A stretch of 64,000 nt of DNA from Caldimonas caldifontis (GCF_002930615.1 NZ_PSNX01000007.1:62001-126000); one strand, 5' to 3'. Counted from the stretch's first letter, positions 34,954 to 45,132 are shown. The notes: generated by a model from the letters alone, not told the origin. Numbers and translations are program-made.

Positions 34954-35775
34954 TCACTGCTCGAACTTGTAGTCCGTGCGGGCCGCCTTGCGCAGGCCTT
35001 CGCGGAAGTCGATCATCTTCTGCTGCTGCAGGCGTTGCTGGATCTGGGGCTTGACGTCCTCCAGCGGCGGGAACTGCGCTTCGCGCACGTCTTCCAGCTT
35101 GATCACATGGAAACCGAACTGCGACTTGACCGGCGCGTCGGTGACCTGGCCCTTGTTCAGCTTGACCATGGCCTGGGAGAACTCGGGCACGTAGCTGCCG
35201 GCTTCGGCCCAGTCGAGGTCACCGCCATTGGCGGCCGAGCCCGGGTCCTTGGAGTTCTTCTTGGCCAGGTCCTCGAAGCTGGCGCCGCCCTTGATCTGGG
35301 CGATCAGGCGCTTGGCTTCGTCTTCCTTCTCGACCAGGATGTGGCGGGCGCGGTATTCCTTCTCGCTGCCGGCCTGGGCCTTGAACTTGTCGTACTCGGC
35401 CTGGATTTCGGCGTCGGTGACGGGATTTTTCTTCTCGAAATCCTGGAACAGGGACTGGATCAGCACGTTCTGGCGCACGAGTTCCATCTGGCGGCGGTAC
35501 TCGGGGGTGCCGGCCAGACCGCGGCGCTCGGCTTCCTGGGTGAAGATCTCGTTGAGGACGATCTGGTCACGGGCCAGTCGCTCGATGTCCGGGGGCAGCT
35601 GGCGGCCGGTGCTTTGGGCCTGACGCTGGACCTGCTCCAGCAGCGCATCCACGCGCGCCTTCGGCACGGCCTTGCCGTTGACGATGGCCACGTTCTGGGC
35701 CATCGCCGTGGCCGGCAGCAGCGTGGCACCCAGGGCCAGGCTCAACGCACCGATGGCGAAAACAGACTTCTTCAT
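34954..35775 (-). CDS. Periplasmic PpiC-type peptidyl-prolyl isomerase
   Basis: A foldase of the parvulin class for exported proteins. The 273-residue precursor begins with a signal peptide (MKKSVFAIGALSLALGA... cut near ATAMA-Q), then a helical SurA/PrsA-like N-terminal region and a parvulin domain with YRARHILVEKEDEAKRLI, FEDLAKKNSKDPGSAANGGDL and FGFHVIKLEDVR. The ATG at 35775 gives a proper signal peptide; the frame to 35847 does not. It follows bolA and yciB on the same strand, an order common in Comamonadaceae. It ends at a strong terminator. Confidence 0.9.
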   Translation of the reverse strand: MKKSVFAIGALSLALGATLLPATAMAQNVAIVNGKAVPKARVDALLEQVQRQAQSTGRQLPPDIERLARDQIVLNEIFTQEAERRGLAGTPEYRRQMELVRQNVLIQSLFQDFEKKNPVTDAEIQAEYDKFKAQAGSEKEYRARHILVEKEDEAKRLIAQIKGGASFEDLAKKNSKDPGSAANGGDLDWAEAGSYVPEFSQAMVKLNKGQVTDAPVKSQFGFHVIKLEDVREAQFPPLEDVKPQIQQRLQQQKMIDFREGLRKAARTDYKFEQ

Positions 35776-35863
35776 GCAGGAAACCTCGTGGTTGAAAGAA
35801 AAGCGCGGCCGGGGGCCGCTGCATGCCGGCGGTGAGGATGATCCCACCGCGGTCCGGGGAATC

Positions 35864-36130
35864 TCAGGTCTCGTCGGGGGCCTGCGTGCGCAGCGCCAGC
35901 GCGTGGATGCCCTGAGGAATCAACGGGGCGAGGGCATCATACACGAGCCGGTGCCGGGCCAGACGTGACAAACCGTGAAAGCGCTGGCTCACCACATGGA
36001 CACTGAAATGCCGGCCTTCACGAGCGCCGGCATGGCCGGCGTGGAGGTGGCTGTCATCCTGGACGGCCAGGACGACCGGGTCCAGAACCTCCCGCAAACG
36101 GGTTTCGATCTGCTGGGCGCTCACGGGCAT
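35864..36130 (-). CDS. bolA: BolA family protein
   Basis: The 88-residue product is a BolA-like protein; such proteins act with monothiol glutaredoxins in iron-sulfur cluster handling. The conserved region HFSVHVVSQRFHGLSRLARHRLVYDAL includes the invariant His near LARHR. Upstream sequence QQIETRLREVLDPVVLAVQDDSHLHAGH is also typical. It starts one base after the yciB stop, so the genes are coupled. Confidence 0.92.
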   Translation of the reverse strand: MPVSAQQIETRLREVLDPVVLAVQDDSHLHAGHAGAREGRHFSVHVVSQRFHGLSRLARHRLVYDALAPLIPQGIHALALRTQAPDET

Positions 36131-36131
36131 G

Positions 36132-36758
36132 TCAGGAGGGCTCCTCGTTCTTGAGATATCGGCTCAGGTAGAGCGCCTGGGCGATCAGGAACACCAGCAT
36201 CAGTGCCAGTGAGCCAAAGACCTTGAAGTTCACCCACACGGCGGTGGGATAGCTGTAGGCCACATAGATGTTGAGCAGGCCCATCAGCCCGAAGAAGGCG
36301 ATCCAGGCAAAGTTGAGGCGCTGCCAGATGGCGGTGGGGAGTTCGATCTGCCCGCCCAGCAGGGCGTGCAGCAGGTTGTGGCGAAACAGCGTGTGGCTGG
36401 CCCACAGGCTGGCGCCCATGATCCAGTAGAGCACGCTGGGCTTCCACTTGATGAAAGTCTCGCTGTGGAACCACAGCGTGGCGCCGCCGAGCAGGAGCAC
36501 GAGCGCCAGGCTCACCCAGAGCATGGTGTCCACACGCCGCCCGCGGGCGAGGAGCCACCCGATCTGGAGCGCCGTGGCCGCCATGACCACGGCGGTGGCC
36601 AGCAGCACGGGGGCCGCATCGACATCGACCGCCCCACGCGAGGCCAGCGGGCCAAACCAGGCCGTGGCCAGCCCGGCGGCCAGCTCGGGCCGGGATTCGG
36701 CCAGCTTGAAGCTGGTGAAGAACAGAATGAGCGGCAGGAAATCGAAGAGGAGCTTCAT
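36132..36758 (-). CDS. yciB: Inner membrane protein YciB (septation protein A)
   Basis: A 208-residue membrane protein with about six hydrophobic segments, linked in other bacteria to septation and envelope synthesis. The N terminus MKLLFDFLPLILFFTSFKL and the ETFIKWKPSVLYWIMG and YPTAVWVNFKVFGS motifs are diagnostic of YciB/IspZ. It is preceded by msrB and followed by bolA on the same strand. Confidence 0.93.
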   Translation of the reverse strand: MKLLFDFLPLILFFTSFKLAESRPELAAGLATAWFGPLASRGAVDVDAAPVLLATAVVMAATALQIGWLLARGRRVDTMLWVSLALVLLLGGATLWFHSETFIKWKPSVLYWIMGASLWASHTLFRHNLLHALLGGQIELPTAIWQRLNFAWIAFFGLMGLLNIYVAYSYPTAVWVNFKVFGSLALMLVFLIAQALYLSRYLKNEEPS

Positions 36759-36785
36759 CGAGGAGCAGCCTTGGGGTAGGCGACC

Positions 36786-37190
36786 TCATCCTTGACGAGG
36801 TTCGAAATCCAGGGCTGCGGAGTTGATGCAGTAGCGCTCCCCGGTGGGCTCGGGCCCGTCGTCAAAGACGTGCCCGAGGTGGGCACCGCAACGGCTGCAC
36901 CGCACCTCGACGCGCACCATGCCGTGGCTGTAGTCCATCACCCGCTCGATGCGGCCGTCCTCGATGGCCTGGGTGTAGCTTGGCCATCCGCAGCCGGCAT
37001 CGAACTTCGTGGAGGAGTCGAAGAGGGCCGCGTTGCAGCAGATGCAGCGGTAGATTCCGTCGGCGTCGTGCCGCCAGAAGCGCCCGGTGAAGGGGGCCTC
37101 GGTGGCGGCCTGACGCGTGACGCGGTAGGCCATGGGGTCGAGCTGACGGCGCCACTCGTCGTCGGATTTCTGGATCTCGTAGTCGCTCAT
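36786..37190 (-). CDS. msrB: Peptide-methionine (R)-S-oxide reductase MsrB
   Basis: Repairs oxidised methionine (R-sulfoxide) in proteins. The 134-residue enzyme has the zinc-binding cysteine pairs Cys49/Cys52 and Cys98/Cys101, the substrate segment [10 protein letters not shown] (65-), and catalytic Cys121 in [11 protein letters not shown]. No signal peptide is present, so it is cytoplasmic. Its start overlaps the end of selO by four bases, so the two are translationally coupled. Confidence 0.96.
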   Translation of the reverse strand: MSDYEIQKSDDEWRRQLDPMAYRVTRQAATEAPFTGRFWRHDADGIYRCICCNAALFDSSTKFDAGCGWPSYTQAIEDGRIERVMDYSHGMVRVEVRCSRCGAHLGHVFDDGPEPTGERYCINSAALDFEPRQG

Positions 37191-38677
37191 GATGAACAGG
37201 ACACCTCGATGCTGTGCGCCCAGTCGGGGGGCAGGGCGGCGTAGGCCTCATGCTCGGGCTGCTCGTCGTAGGGGCGCTCGAGCACGCGCAGCAGGCGCTG
37301 CACCTCGCTGTCGTCTCCGGCCTGGGCTTGCCGGATGGCGATTTCCGCCAGGTGATTGCGCAGAATGTACTTCGGGTTGGCCCGGTCCATCGCGGTGCGG
37401 CGTTCGACATCCACGCTCGATTCCCGCGCCAGGCGCTCGCGGTAGCGCTGCGCCCAGGCGTCGAAGGCCTGGCGGTCGATGAAGAGGTCGCGCACCGGGC
37501 CGGCGTCCTGGGCTGGGTCGGCCGATAGCTGGCTCAGGCGTCGCCAGGCGAGGGTGTGGTCGACCCGGTCGCGCGCCAGCAGCGCCAGCCAGGCGTCGGC
37601 CAGTTCAGCGTCGCCGTCCTCGCGCGTACGCAAACCCAGCTTGGCACGCATGAGGCGCATCAGGGCGTCCGGGTAGGCGCTGCGGAAGGTCTCCAGCGCG
37701 GCCAGGGCCAGGTCCGTGTCCTCGATCAAGGGCATCAGGGCCTGGGCCAGGGCGTGCAGGTTCCACAGGGCGACCTGGGGCTGGCGATGGTAGGCGTAGC
37801 GACCCTGGGTGTCGGAATGGTTGCAGATGTGGCCAGGGTCGAAGGCATCCAGGAAACCGAAGGGGCCGTAGTCGATCGTGAGGCCCAGGATGGACATGTT
37901 GTCGGTGTTCATCACCCCATGGCAAAAGCCTACCGCCTGCCAGTGGGCCACCATCTCGGCCGTGCGACGCACCACGGTGTCCAGCAGGGCTGCATAGGGC
38001 TGGGCGTGGTCGCGGCAGGCCGGCAGGTGGTGGTCGATGACGAAGTCGGCCAGACGGCGCAGGGCCTCGGGCTGCCCGTGGTGGCAGAAGTGCTCGAAAT
38101 GCCCGAATCGCACGAAGCTGGGCGCCAGGCGGGTCACGACGGCGGCCGTCTCGACGGTTTCGCGAAGGACTGGCTGGGGTGAGGCGACGAGACACAGGGC
38201 CCGGCTGGAGGGAATGCCCAGGGCGTGCATGGCCTCCGAGCACAGGAATTCACGGATGGACGATCGCAGCACGGCGCGTCCGTCGCCCATGCGGGAGTAG
38301 GGCGTTCGCCCGCTGCCCTTGAGCTGGATCTCGACGCCTCCGTGCGGGGTGCGCACCTCGCCCAGCAGCAGGGCTCGCCCATCGCCAAGCTGGCCGGCCC
38401 ACACCCCGAACTGATGACCACCGTAAACAGTGGCCAGCGGGTCCATCCCCGGCCACACGGCATTCCCGCTGAACACCGACAGGGCATCGGTTGCGGTCGA
38501 TGTCCACCAGTCCCTGGGCCACCCCAGCCAGTCGGCCGCGGCAGGGCTGGTGGCGACCCAGCGCGGCTCAGGCAGAGCCTGGGCCCTCAGCCGTGTGTGA
38601 AAGGCGTCGCCAAGGTCGGCATAGCGGTTGATCCACTGCAAACCGGTGGGGAAAGCCCTCTCGAAAGGAGCGTTCAT
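37187..38677 (-). CDS. selO: Protein adenylyltransferase SelO
   Basis: A pseudokinase-fold enzyme that transfers AMP to Ser, Thr or Tyr of target proteins; in E. coli it is linked to redox control and protein glutathionylation. The 496-residue product has [17 protein letters not shown], the nucleotide-binding [17 protein letters not shown], and the active-site segment [25 protein letters not shown]. It ends in CSS, where the cysteine corresponds to the selenocysteine of animal SelO. I start at ATG 38677 (MNAPFERAF). The gene shares a four-base overlap with msrB, another redox-repair gene. Confidence 0.94.
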   Translation of the reverse strand: MNAPFERAFPTGLQWINRYADLGDAFHTRLRAQALPEPRWVATSPAAADWLGWPRDWWTSTATDALSVFSGNAVWPGMDPLATVYGGHQFGVWAGQLGDGRALLLGEVRTPHGGVEIQLKGSGRTPYSRMGDGRAVLRSSIREFLCSEAMHALGIPSSRALCLVASPQPVLRETVETAAVVTRLAPSFVRFGHFEHFCHHGQPEALRRLADFVIDHHLPACRDHAQPYAALLDTVVRRTAEMVAHWQAVGFCHGVMNTDNMSILGLTIDYGPFGFLDAFDPGHICNHSDTQGRYAYHRQPQVALWNLHALAQALMPLIEDTDLALAALETFRSAYPDALMRLMRAKLGLRTREDGDAELADAWLALLARDRVDHTLAWRRLSQLSADPAQDAGPVRDLFIDRQAFDAWAQRYRERLARESSVDVERRTAMDRANPKYILRNHLAEIAIRQAQAGDDSEVQRLLRVLERPYDEQPEHEAYAALPPDWAHSIEVSCSS

Positions 38678-38808
38678 CAGGTCAGTGTAGCCACCGAGCG
38701 AAAGAGGGGAGGGGCCCAGGGCCATGGGCCGATGGCGTCGGCATCGCGAACGTTCCTCAGGGAAAACCGCAGGCGCTGCGCTGCAGCATGGTTTCTATCA
38801 TCGAAAAC

Positions 38809-38820
38809 GAACGACCGTTC
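38809..38820. promoter_or_regulatory. TetR-type palindromic operator, copy 1
   Basis: GAACGACCGTTC consists of GAACG and CGTTC arms around two bases. It lies 33 bases before the acyl-CoA synthetase start. An almost identical site precedes the fadB-like gene at 45916. As I recall, the pattern resembles sites proposed for the FadP fatty-acid regulator of betaproteobacteria; the regulator gene is not in this window. Confidence 0.6.
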
Positions 38821-38853
38821 CAGTTTCGGTCACATCCACGGAAGGAGTTCCCG

Positions 38854-40485
38854 ATGTCGCGCCTGATGGGCCAGATGATGCAAATGCCCCTGATGATCTC
38901 GTCGCTGCTGAAGCACGCTGCACGCCATTGTGCGGACACCGAGATCGTGTCCAAGCGGGTGGAAGGCGATGTTCACCGCTACACCTACCGGGATGCGGAA
39001 CTGCGTGCTCGCAAGCTGGCCCAGGCGCTGGCCCGGCTGGGTTGTCAGCCGGGCGACCGGGTGGGTACGCTGGCCTGGAACGGCTACCGGCACTTCGAGA
39101 TCTACTACGGCACCTCCGGCTCGGAGCTGGTGTGCCACACCATCAACCCGCGCCTGTTCCCCGAGCAGATCGCCTGGATCATCAATGACGCGGAAGACCG
39201 CGTGTTGTGCTTCGACCTGAGCTTTCTTCCGCTGGTCGAGAAGCTTGCCCCGGGTCTGTCCAGCGTGAAGCATTTCGTGCTGATGACTGATCGGGCCCAC
39301 ATGCCGGCACAGACCGGCATCCCCGGCCTGCTGTGCTACGAGGAACTGGTGGAAGCCGAGGACGGGAACTACACCTGGCCGGAGTTTGACGAGAACACGG
39401 CCTCCAGCATCTGCTACACGTCGGGGACCACGGGCCATCCCAAGGGGGCCGTCTACAGCCATCGCTCGACCGTGCTGCATGCCTATGCCTCGGCCTTGCC
39501 CGATGCGATGGGCAGCTCGGCCCAGGACGTGATCCTGCCGGTGGTGCCGATGTTCCACGTCAACGCCTGGGGGCTGCCCTATTCCGGTGCGCTGGTCGGG
39601 GCCAAGCTGGTCCTGCCGGGACCGCACCTGGATGGCAAGTCGCTCTACGAACTGTTCGAATCGGAGAAGGTGACTTTCAGCGCGGGCGTGCCCACGGTCT
39701 GGCTGGGTCTCATCACCTACGCCAAGCAGAACAACCTGAAGTTCAGCACCTTCAAGCGCACGGTGATCGGCGGCTCGGCTTGCCCACCGGCCATGATCCG
39801 CACGCTCGAGGACGACTTCGGGGTTCAGGTCATCCATGCCTGGGGCATGACGGAACTGTCGCCACTGGGCACTTTGTCCAAGCTCAAGGCCAAGCATCTC
39901 GACCTGCCGCCCGAGGCGCAGCGGCGCATCCTCGAAAAGCAAGGCAAGGTGATCTACGGCATCGACATGCAGATCACCGGGGACGACGGGCGGCCTCTGC
40001 CATGGGACGGTCAGGCGTCGGGTAACCTGGTCGTGCGTGGTCCGTGGGTGATCCAGAGCTACTTCCGTCGCGACGAATCGCCGTTACAGGACGGCTGGTT
40101 CCCCACGGGTGACGTCGCCACCATTGACCCCGACGGCTTCATGCAGATCACCGATCGGTCGAAGGACGTGATCAAGTCAGGGGGCGAATGGATCAGCTCC
40201 ATCGACCTCGAAAACATCGCCATGGCCCACCCGGCCGTCCATGAAGCTGCGGCCATCGCCTGCAAGCACCCGAAATGGGACGAGCGGCCTCTGCTGATCG
40301 TCGTGCGCAAGCCGGGTCAGTCCCTCACGCGCGAAGAGATGCTCGCGTTCTACGAGGGCAAGATCGCCAAATGGCAGATCCCGGACGATGTCGTCTTCGT
40401 CGACGAGATCCCCCATACCGCGACCGGCAAGATACAGAAGCTCAAGCTGCGCGAGCAGTTCGCTGCGCACGTATTGCCGACCTGA
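38854..40485 (+). CDS. Acyl-CoA synthetase (AMP-forming)
   Basis: Activates a carboxylic acid to its CoA thioester through an acyl-adenylate. The 543-residue enzyme has the P-loop [11 protein letters not shown] (188-198), the [12 protein letters not shown] motif, the [15 protein letters not shown] hinge and the catalytic Lys526 in TATGKIQK. It is of the medium/long-chain fatty acid type (AlkK-like). ATG 38854 is supported by AAGGAG eight bases upstream; an earlier ATG at 38788 would cover the palindromic operator. It is the first gene of the large plus-strand catabolic cluster. Chain length of the substrate cannot be told from sequence. Confidence 0.9.
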   Translation: MSRLMGQMMQMPLMISSLLKHAARHCADTEIVSKRVEGDVHRYTYRDAELRARKLAQALARLGCQPGDRVGTLAWNGYRHFEIYYGTSGSELVCHTINPRLFPEQIAWIINDAEDRVLCFDLSFLPLVEKLAPGLSSVKHFVLMTDRAHMPAQTGIPGLLCYEELVEAEDGNYTWPEFDENTASSICYTSGTTGHPKGAVYSHRSTVLHAYASALPDAMGSSAQDVILPVVPMFHVNAWGLPYSGALVGAKLVLPGPHLDGKSLYELFESEKVTFSAGVPTVWLGLITYAKQNNLKFSTFKRTVIGGSACPPAMIRTLEDDFGVQVIHAWGMTELSPLGTLSKLKAKHLDLPPEAQRRILEKQGKVIYGIDMQITGDDGRPLPWDGQASGNLVVRGPWVIQSYFRRDESPLQDGWFPTGDVATIDPDGFMQITDRSKDVIKSGGEWISSIDLENIAMAHPAVHEAAAIACKHPKWDERPLLIVVRKPGQSLTREEMLAFYEGKIAKWQIPDDVVFVDEIPHTATGKIQKLKLREQFAAHVLPT

Positions 40486-40609
40486 ATGAGGGGCTGTCGG
40501 GCTTGCCTGTCGCCAGCGAGACACCCGCTACGGGCATTCCCTGTACGAGCCGCAAACGAAGTTCTGTAGCCTCTCCACACCCGCCGCCAACAGCTCAAGG
40601 AGACACTCG

Positions 40610-41848
40610 ATGTTCACTCGCCGCACCCACATGAAACTCTCGATTCTTGCCGCGGCCGCGCTGTGCTGCGGTGCTGCTTTCGCCCAGAAGGGCGAGACCG
40701 TCAAAGTGGCCTGGATCGACCCGCTGACGGGCCTGATGGCCACGGTCGGCCAGAACCAGCTCAAGAGCTTCCAGTTCATGGCCGAGTACTTCAGCCGCAA
40801 CAACCCGGCCGGCGTGAAGTTCGAAGTCATCGGCATCGACAACAAGCTCAGTCCCCAGGAAAGCCTGAACGCCCTCAAGTCGGCCATCGACCAGGGGGTG
40901 CGCTACATCGTCCAGGGCAACGGATCCGGCGCCGCGCTCGCGCTGTCGGATGCCGTCACCAAGCACAACGAGCGCAACCCCGGCAAGGAAGTCGTCTTCC
41001 TCAACTATGCCGCGGTCGACCCGGACCTCACCAACAGCAAGTGCAGCTACTGGCATTTCCGTCTGGATGCGGACACCTCGATGAAGATGGAAGCACTGAC
41101 CACCTTCATGAAGGATCAGTCCGACATCAAGAATGTCTATCTCATCAACCAGAACTATGCCCACGGCCATCAGGTGGCCAAGTACGCGAAGGAGAACCTG
41201 GCGCGCAAGCGTCCCGACATCAAGATCGTGGGCGAAGATCTCCACCCGCTGGCCCAGGTGCGCGACTTTGCGCCTTACATTGCCAAGATCAAGGCCTCGG
41301 GGGCTGACACGGTCATCACCGGCAACTGGGGCTCGGACCTGACGCTGCTGATCAAGGCGGCCAACGACGCCGGCCTGAATGCCAAGTTCTACGTGTACTA
41401 CGGCGGCGTGAGCGGCACGCCCACGGCCATGGGCGCCGCCGGCGAAGGCCGTGTCTATCAGGTGTCCTACAACCACTACAACATGGGTGGCGAGGTCGCC
41501 AAGATCCAGGACGAGTTCCGCAAGCGCTTCAACGACGACTGGTACACCGGCGCCACCTATCACGCGTTTGCGCTGCTGAGCAACGCCATGGCGCAGGCCA
41601 AGTCCACCGACCCCGTGAAGGTGGCCGCGGCCATGAGCGGCCTGAAGTTCAAGAGCTTCAATGGCGACGTGGAGATGCGCCGCACCGACCATCAGCTGCA
41701 GCAGGGCCTTTACATCGCCCGCTGGCAGAAGACGGATGCGAAGAACACTTACAGCCCGGAGAACACCGGCTACACCTTCGTGCCTGTGAAGTACTATGAA
41801 CCGTACGTGTCGAGCACGCCGACGTCCTGCCAGATGAAGCGTCCCTGA
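40610..41848 (+). CDS. livK: LIV-type ABC transporter substrate-binding protein
   Basis: A periplasmic type I binding protein of the branched-chain amino acid family. The 412-residue precursor has a signal peptide (cut near AFA-Q at residue 25). The mature part starts [20 protein letters not shown], with binding-cleft segments [21 protein letters not shown] and [20 protein letters not shown] seven bases before the ATG supports the start at 40610. Because the transporter is surrounded by acyl-CoA and beta-oxidation genes, the ligand is more likely an organic acid than leucine; this is inference. A hairpin with a T-tract follows the gene. Confidence 0.88.
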   Translation: MFTRRTHMKLSILAAAALCCGAAFAQKGETVKVAWIDPLTGLMATVGQNQLKSFQFMAEYFSRNNPAGVKFEVIGIDNKLSPQESLNALKSAIDQGVRYIVQGNGSGAALALSDAVTKHNERNPGKEVVFLNYAAVDPDLTNSKCSYWHFRLDADTSMKMEALTTFMKDQSDIKNVYLINQNYAHGHQVAKYAKENLARKRPDIKIVGEDLHPLAQVRDFAPYIAKIKASGADTVITGNWGSDLTLLIKAANDAGLNAKFYVYYGGVSGTPTAMGAAGEGRVYQVSYNHYNMGGEVAKIQDEFRKRFNDDWYTGATYHAFALLSNAMAQAKSTDPVKVAAAMSGLKFKSFNGDVEMRRTDHQLQQGLYIARWQKTDAKNTYSPENTGYTFVPVKYYEPYVSSTPTSCQMKRP

Positions 41849-41878
41849 ACCTCCACCAGGGCAGTCTCGCACTTCCCC

Positions 41879-41915
41879 GGGCCCGATGGCATCTTCCTGT
41901 CGGGCCCTTTTCTTT
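41879..41915 (+). terminator. Terminator-like hairpin between livK and livH
   Basis: GGGCCCGA (41879-41886) pairs with TCGGGCCC (41900-41907) and is followed by TTTTCTTT. It has the form of an intrinsic terminator, likely partial, which would make the binding protein more abundant than the permease and ATPase subunits. Confidence 0.72.
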
Positions 41916-41958
41916 GACCCGCTTCTCTGACCTGCGCGCCTTGCGGCGCTGACCGTCG

Positions 41959-42999
41959 ATGGACCTCCAGTTCTTCACGATCTCGATGCTGAACGGCCTG
42001 AGCTACGGGCTCCTGCTGTTCATGCTCAGCTCGGGCCTGACGCTGATCTTCAGCATGATGGGTGTGCTCAACTTTGCCCATGCGAGCTTTTACATGCTGG
42101 GCGCCTACATCGCCTACACGACGATGCAGGTGGTGGGCTACTGGCCGGCTCTCGTCGTGGCGCCTCTGCTGGTCGGGCTTGCCGGCGCCCTGTTCGAGAA
42201 GTACTGTCTTCGCCGGGTCCACAAGTTCGGTCACGTGCCGGAGCTTCTCATCACCTTTGGTCTGAGCTATGTGATCCTGGAACTGGTGCAGCTCATCTGG
42301 GGGCGCTCCGCGGTGGACTACCGCGTGCCCGAGGCGCTGCAGGGGCCGCTGTTCACGATCGTGGGCTCCACCGCCGGCGCGCTGGATTTCGTCTGGGGCC
42401 TGGCCCCCCAGGAAATGTGCCGCTCGGCCGAGGAGGGGGTGCGCATCGTCTGCACGCAGTTCCCGAAGTACCGCGGCTTCATGATGCTGGTCGCCCTGCT
42501 CATGCTGGCCTCCATCTGGCTGATGCTCACCCGCACCCGTGTCGGCCTGGTCATCCAGGCGGCACTTACACACCCCGAGATGGTGGAGGCGCTGGGTCAT
42601 AACGTGCCCCGTGTGTTCATGCTGGTCTTCGGCGGCGGTGCCGCGCTGGCCGGCCTGGCCGGGGTGATCGGCGGCAACGCCTTCGTCACCGAACCCGGCA
42701 TGGCCTTCACGGTGGGCGCCATCATCTTCGTGGTGGTGGTGGTCGGCGGCATGGGGTCGCTGGCCGGGGCGTTCCTGGCCTCGATCCTGATCGGCGTGAT
42801 CCAGACCTTCGCGGTGGCGATCGATTACTCGTTCATCAACTTCTTTGCCAAGTTCGGCTGGGCCATCACACCGGAGACCTTCGGCTATCCGATGCTCAAG
42901 CTCACGGTGTCCCAGGTGGCGCCCATCCTGCCTTACCTCTTCCTCGTGCTGATTCTCATCTTCCGCCCCAAGGGCCTCCTCGGTACCCGGGAGGGCTGA
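41959..42999 (+). CDS. livH: LIV-type ABC transporter permease LivH
   Basis: A 346-residue inner-membrane permease with about eight hydrophobic segments. LNGLSYGLLLFMLSSGLTLIF, MGVLNFAHASFYMLGAY, the conserved late VVVVVGGMGSLAGAFLAS segment and FRPKGLLG at the end are LivH features. A soluble loop (about residues 140-170) between helices contains three cysteines (MCRSAEEGVRIVCTQ), which is unusual for LivH. It forms the channel with LivM. livM begins three bases after its stop. Confidence 0.92.
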   Translation: MDLQFFTISMLNGLSYGLLLFMLSSGLTLIFSMMGVLNFAHASFYMLGAYIAYTTMQVVGYWPALVVAPLLVGLAGALFEKYCLRRVHKFGHVPELLITFGLSYVILELVQLIWGRSAVDYRVPEALQGPLFTIVGSTAGALDFVWGLAPQEMCRSAEEGVRIVCTQFPKYRGFMMLVALLMLASIWLMLTRTRVGLVIQAALTHPEMVEALGHNVPRVFMLVFGGGAALAGLAGVIGGNAFVTEPGMAFTVGAIIFVVVVVGGMGSLAGAFLASILIGVIQTFAVAIDYSFINFFAKFGWAITPETFGYPMLKLTVSQVAPILPYLFLVLILIFRPKGLLGTREG

Positions 43000-43002
43000 T
43001 CC

Positions 43003-44349
43003 ATGCAAGCGCATTCCATCAACGCCAAGGCCCCGCCGCAGCCTGCCATGGGCGCCGCTCGGCCGGCCTACCATTTCAAGCCCTACAACGTCGGACGCTG
43101 GATCATCTGGACGCTGTATGCCCTCGTGCTGCTCGTCAGTCCGATGATTTTTACCAGCGGCCTGTCGATGACCATGCTCTCCCAGATGGGCATCGCCATC
43201 ATTGCCTGTCTGGCCTACAACATGCTGCTCGGGCAGGGGGGGATGCTCAGCTTCGGGCACGCGGTGTACTCCGGCCTGGGGTCCTTCCTCACCATCCACA
43301 CCCTCAACATGATCAGCGGTGGCACGCTGCAGGGCTTCCCGGTGAGTCTGCTGCCTCTGATCGGCGGGATCTCAGGACTCTTCTTCGCCGTGCTGCTGGG
43401 CTGGGTCACCACCAAGAAGGCTGGCACGCCGTTCGCGATGATCACGCTGGGTATCGGTGAACTGGTCTGGTCGATGTCCCTCATGTTCCCGGAGTTCTTC
43501 GGAGGCGAGGGCGGTATCACCGGTGATCGTGTCACGGGAGCCCGCCCCTTCGGCATCACCTTCGGCCCGCAGGTGCAGCTGTACTACCTGATTGCGGTCT
43601 ACACCTTCATCTGCACGGCAGCGATGTACGCCTTCACGCGCACGCCGCTCGGACGCATGCTCAATGCCGTGCGAGACAACCCGGAGCGGGTGGAGTTCGT
43701 CGGTTACAACACGCAGATGGTGCGCTATCTGTCCTTCTGCGCCTCGGGATTCTTCGCCGGCATCGCCGGAGGGCTGGGGGCGCTGAACTTCGAGATCGTC
43801 ACCGCTGAAGTGGTCGGTGCAGCCCGCTCGGGCGCTTACCTGCTCTTTGTCTTCCTGGGAGGGGCGACCTTCTTCTTTGGTCCCATCATCGGCGCCATCC
43901 TCATGGTGGTGGCTTTCGTGCTGCTGTCCGAGATGACCGCTGCCTGGCTGCTTTACCTGGGCCTGATCTTCCTCTTCATGGTGATGTATGCCCCGGGCGG
44001 CATCGCGAGCCTGATCATGATGAACCTGCGCGTGGCGGCGTTCGGGAAGTTGCGAAGACTGTGGACCTCCTACCTGGCCTTGGGCGGGACCGGCGCCGTG
44101 GCCGTTGTCGGCGCGGCGGCCATGATCGAGATGGTCTATCACATGCAGCTCAACGTTGCGCTGGGCCCCGAGCTGAAGTTCATGGGGGCCACACTGAACG
44201 CCCACAGCCTGGACAGCTGGTTTGGCGCCGTCTTCGTTCTCATCACCGGAGCGGCACTCTTCGAGGTCTCGCGGCGAGCGTTCGTGCGGGAATGGAGTCG
44301 GATCCAGGAGGAAATCGAGTTGGAAATCCGTCGCCGGGAGGCCCTATGA
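43003..44349 (+). CDS. livM: LIV-type ABC transporter permease LivM, C-terminally extended
   Basis: The second channel subunit, 448 residues. The core has LAYNMLLGQGGMLSFGHAVY, LVWSMSLMFPEFFGGEGGI, the EAA-like loop ... RDNPERVEFVGYNTQMVRY and FLGGATFFFGPIIGA, all LivM features. After the usual MYAPGGIASL segment, about 100 further residues follow: two extra hydrophobic stretches (SYLALGGTGAVAVVGAAAM; FGAVFVLITGAALFEVS) and a charged tail (EEIELEIRRREAL). The extension is seen directly; its function is unknown. It overlaps livG by four bases. Confidence 0.9.
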   Translation: MQAHSINAKAPPQPAMGAARPAYHFKPYNVGRWIIWTLYALVLLVSPMIFTSGLSMTMLSQMGIAIIACLAYNMLLGQGGMLSFGHAVYSGLGSFLTIHTLNMISGGTLQGFPVSLLPLIGGISGLFFAVLLGWVTTKKAGTPFAMITLGIGELVWSMSLMFPEFFGGEGGITGDRVTGARPFGITFGPQVQLYYLIAVYTFICTAAMYAFTRTPLGRMLNAVRDNPERVEFVGYNTQMVRYLSFCASGFFAGIAGGLGALNFEIVTAEVVGAARSGAYLLFVFLGGATFFFGPIIGAILMVVAFVLLSEMTAAWLLYLGLIFLFMVMYAPGGIASLIMMNLRVAAFGKLRRLWTSYLALGGTGAVAVVGAAAMIEMVYHMQLNVALGPELKFMGATLNAHSLDSWFGAVFVLITGAALFEVSRRAFVREWSRIQEEIELEIRRREAL

Positions 44350-45128
44350 GCTTCGCAGTCGAACTCAAGGACGTCCGCAAGAGCTTTGGCAAGACCGAGA
44401 TCATCCGCGGCGCCAGCCTGCAGGTGAACGCCGGCGAACGTGTGGCCATCATCGGGCCGAACGGCGCCGGCAAGTCGACGCTGTTCAACCTGATCAGCGG
44501 GCGCTTTGCGCCCACGAGCGGCGAGATCCTGCTCAATGGGGAGCGTATCGACGGGCTCAAACCCTATGAGGTGAATCGCCGGGGTTTGGCCCGCAGTTTC
44601 CAGGTGTCCAACCTCTTTCACCGGCTGACGGTGTTCGAGAACGTTCGGTGCGCCGTGCTCTGGTCGATGGGCTACAAGTACGCTTTCTGGAAGTTTCTGG
44701 CCGACCTGGACGATGCCAACGACCGCGCCGACGAAGTGCTGGAGATGCTCAAGCTCGACCGCAAGCGCGACACGCAGGTGATGAACCTCACCTATGCGGA
44801 GCAGCGTGCCCTGGAGATCGGGCTGACGATCGCCGGCGGGAGCAACGTCATCCTGCTGGACGAACCGACGGCAGGGATGAGCAAGTCCGAGACCAAGCGG
44901 TTCATCCAGCTCATCCGGGAAGTCACCGAAGGCAAGACGCTGCTCACGGTGGAACACGACATGGGGGTGGTGTTCGGGCTGGCCGACAAGATTGCCGTGC
45001 TCGTCTATGGCGAAGTCATTGCCTACGACGAGCCCGAAGCCGTGCGTGCGAACCAGCGCGTGCAGGAAGCCTATCTGGGATCGGTGCTGGCCGAGCAGCA
45101 GGCCGCCGCCGCCACTGCGGGAGCCTGA
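44346..45128 (+). CDS. livG: LIV-type ABC transporter ATPase LivG
   Basis: A 260-residue ATPase with Walker A GPNGAGKS, Q loop (SFQVSNLFHRLTVFENV), a signature-like region LTYAEQRALEIGLTIAG, Walker B VILLDEPTAGMS and the switch His (VEHDMGVVF). The signature is LTYAEQR rather than LSGGQ, which is common in LivG. ATG 44346 overlaps the livM stop (ATGA), so it is translationally coupled. It works with LivF on the cytoplasmic side. Confidence 0.92.
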   Translation: MSFAVELKDVRKSFGKTEIIRGASLQVNAGERVAIIGPNGAGKSTLFNLISGRFAPTSGEILLNGERIDGLKPYEVNRRGLARSFQVSNLFHRLTVFENVRCAVLWSMGYKYAFWKFLADLDDANDRADEVLEMLKLDRKRDTQVMNLTYAEQRALEIGLTIAGGSNVILLDEPTAGMSKSETKRFIQLIREVTEGKTLLTVEHDMGVVFGLADKIAVLVYGEVIAYDEPEAVRANQRVQEAYLGSVLAEQQAAAATAGA

Positions 45129-45132
45129 AGCC

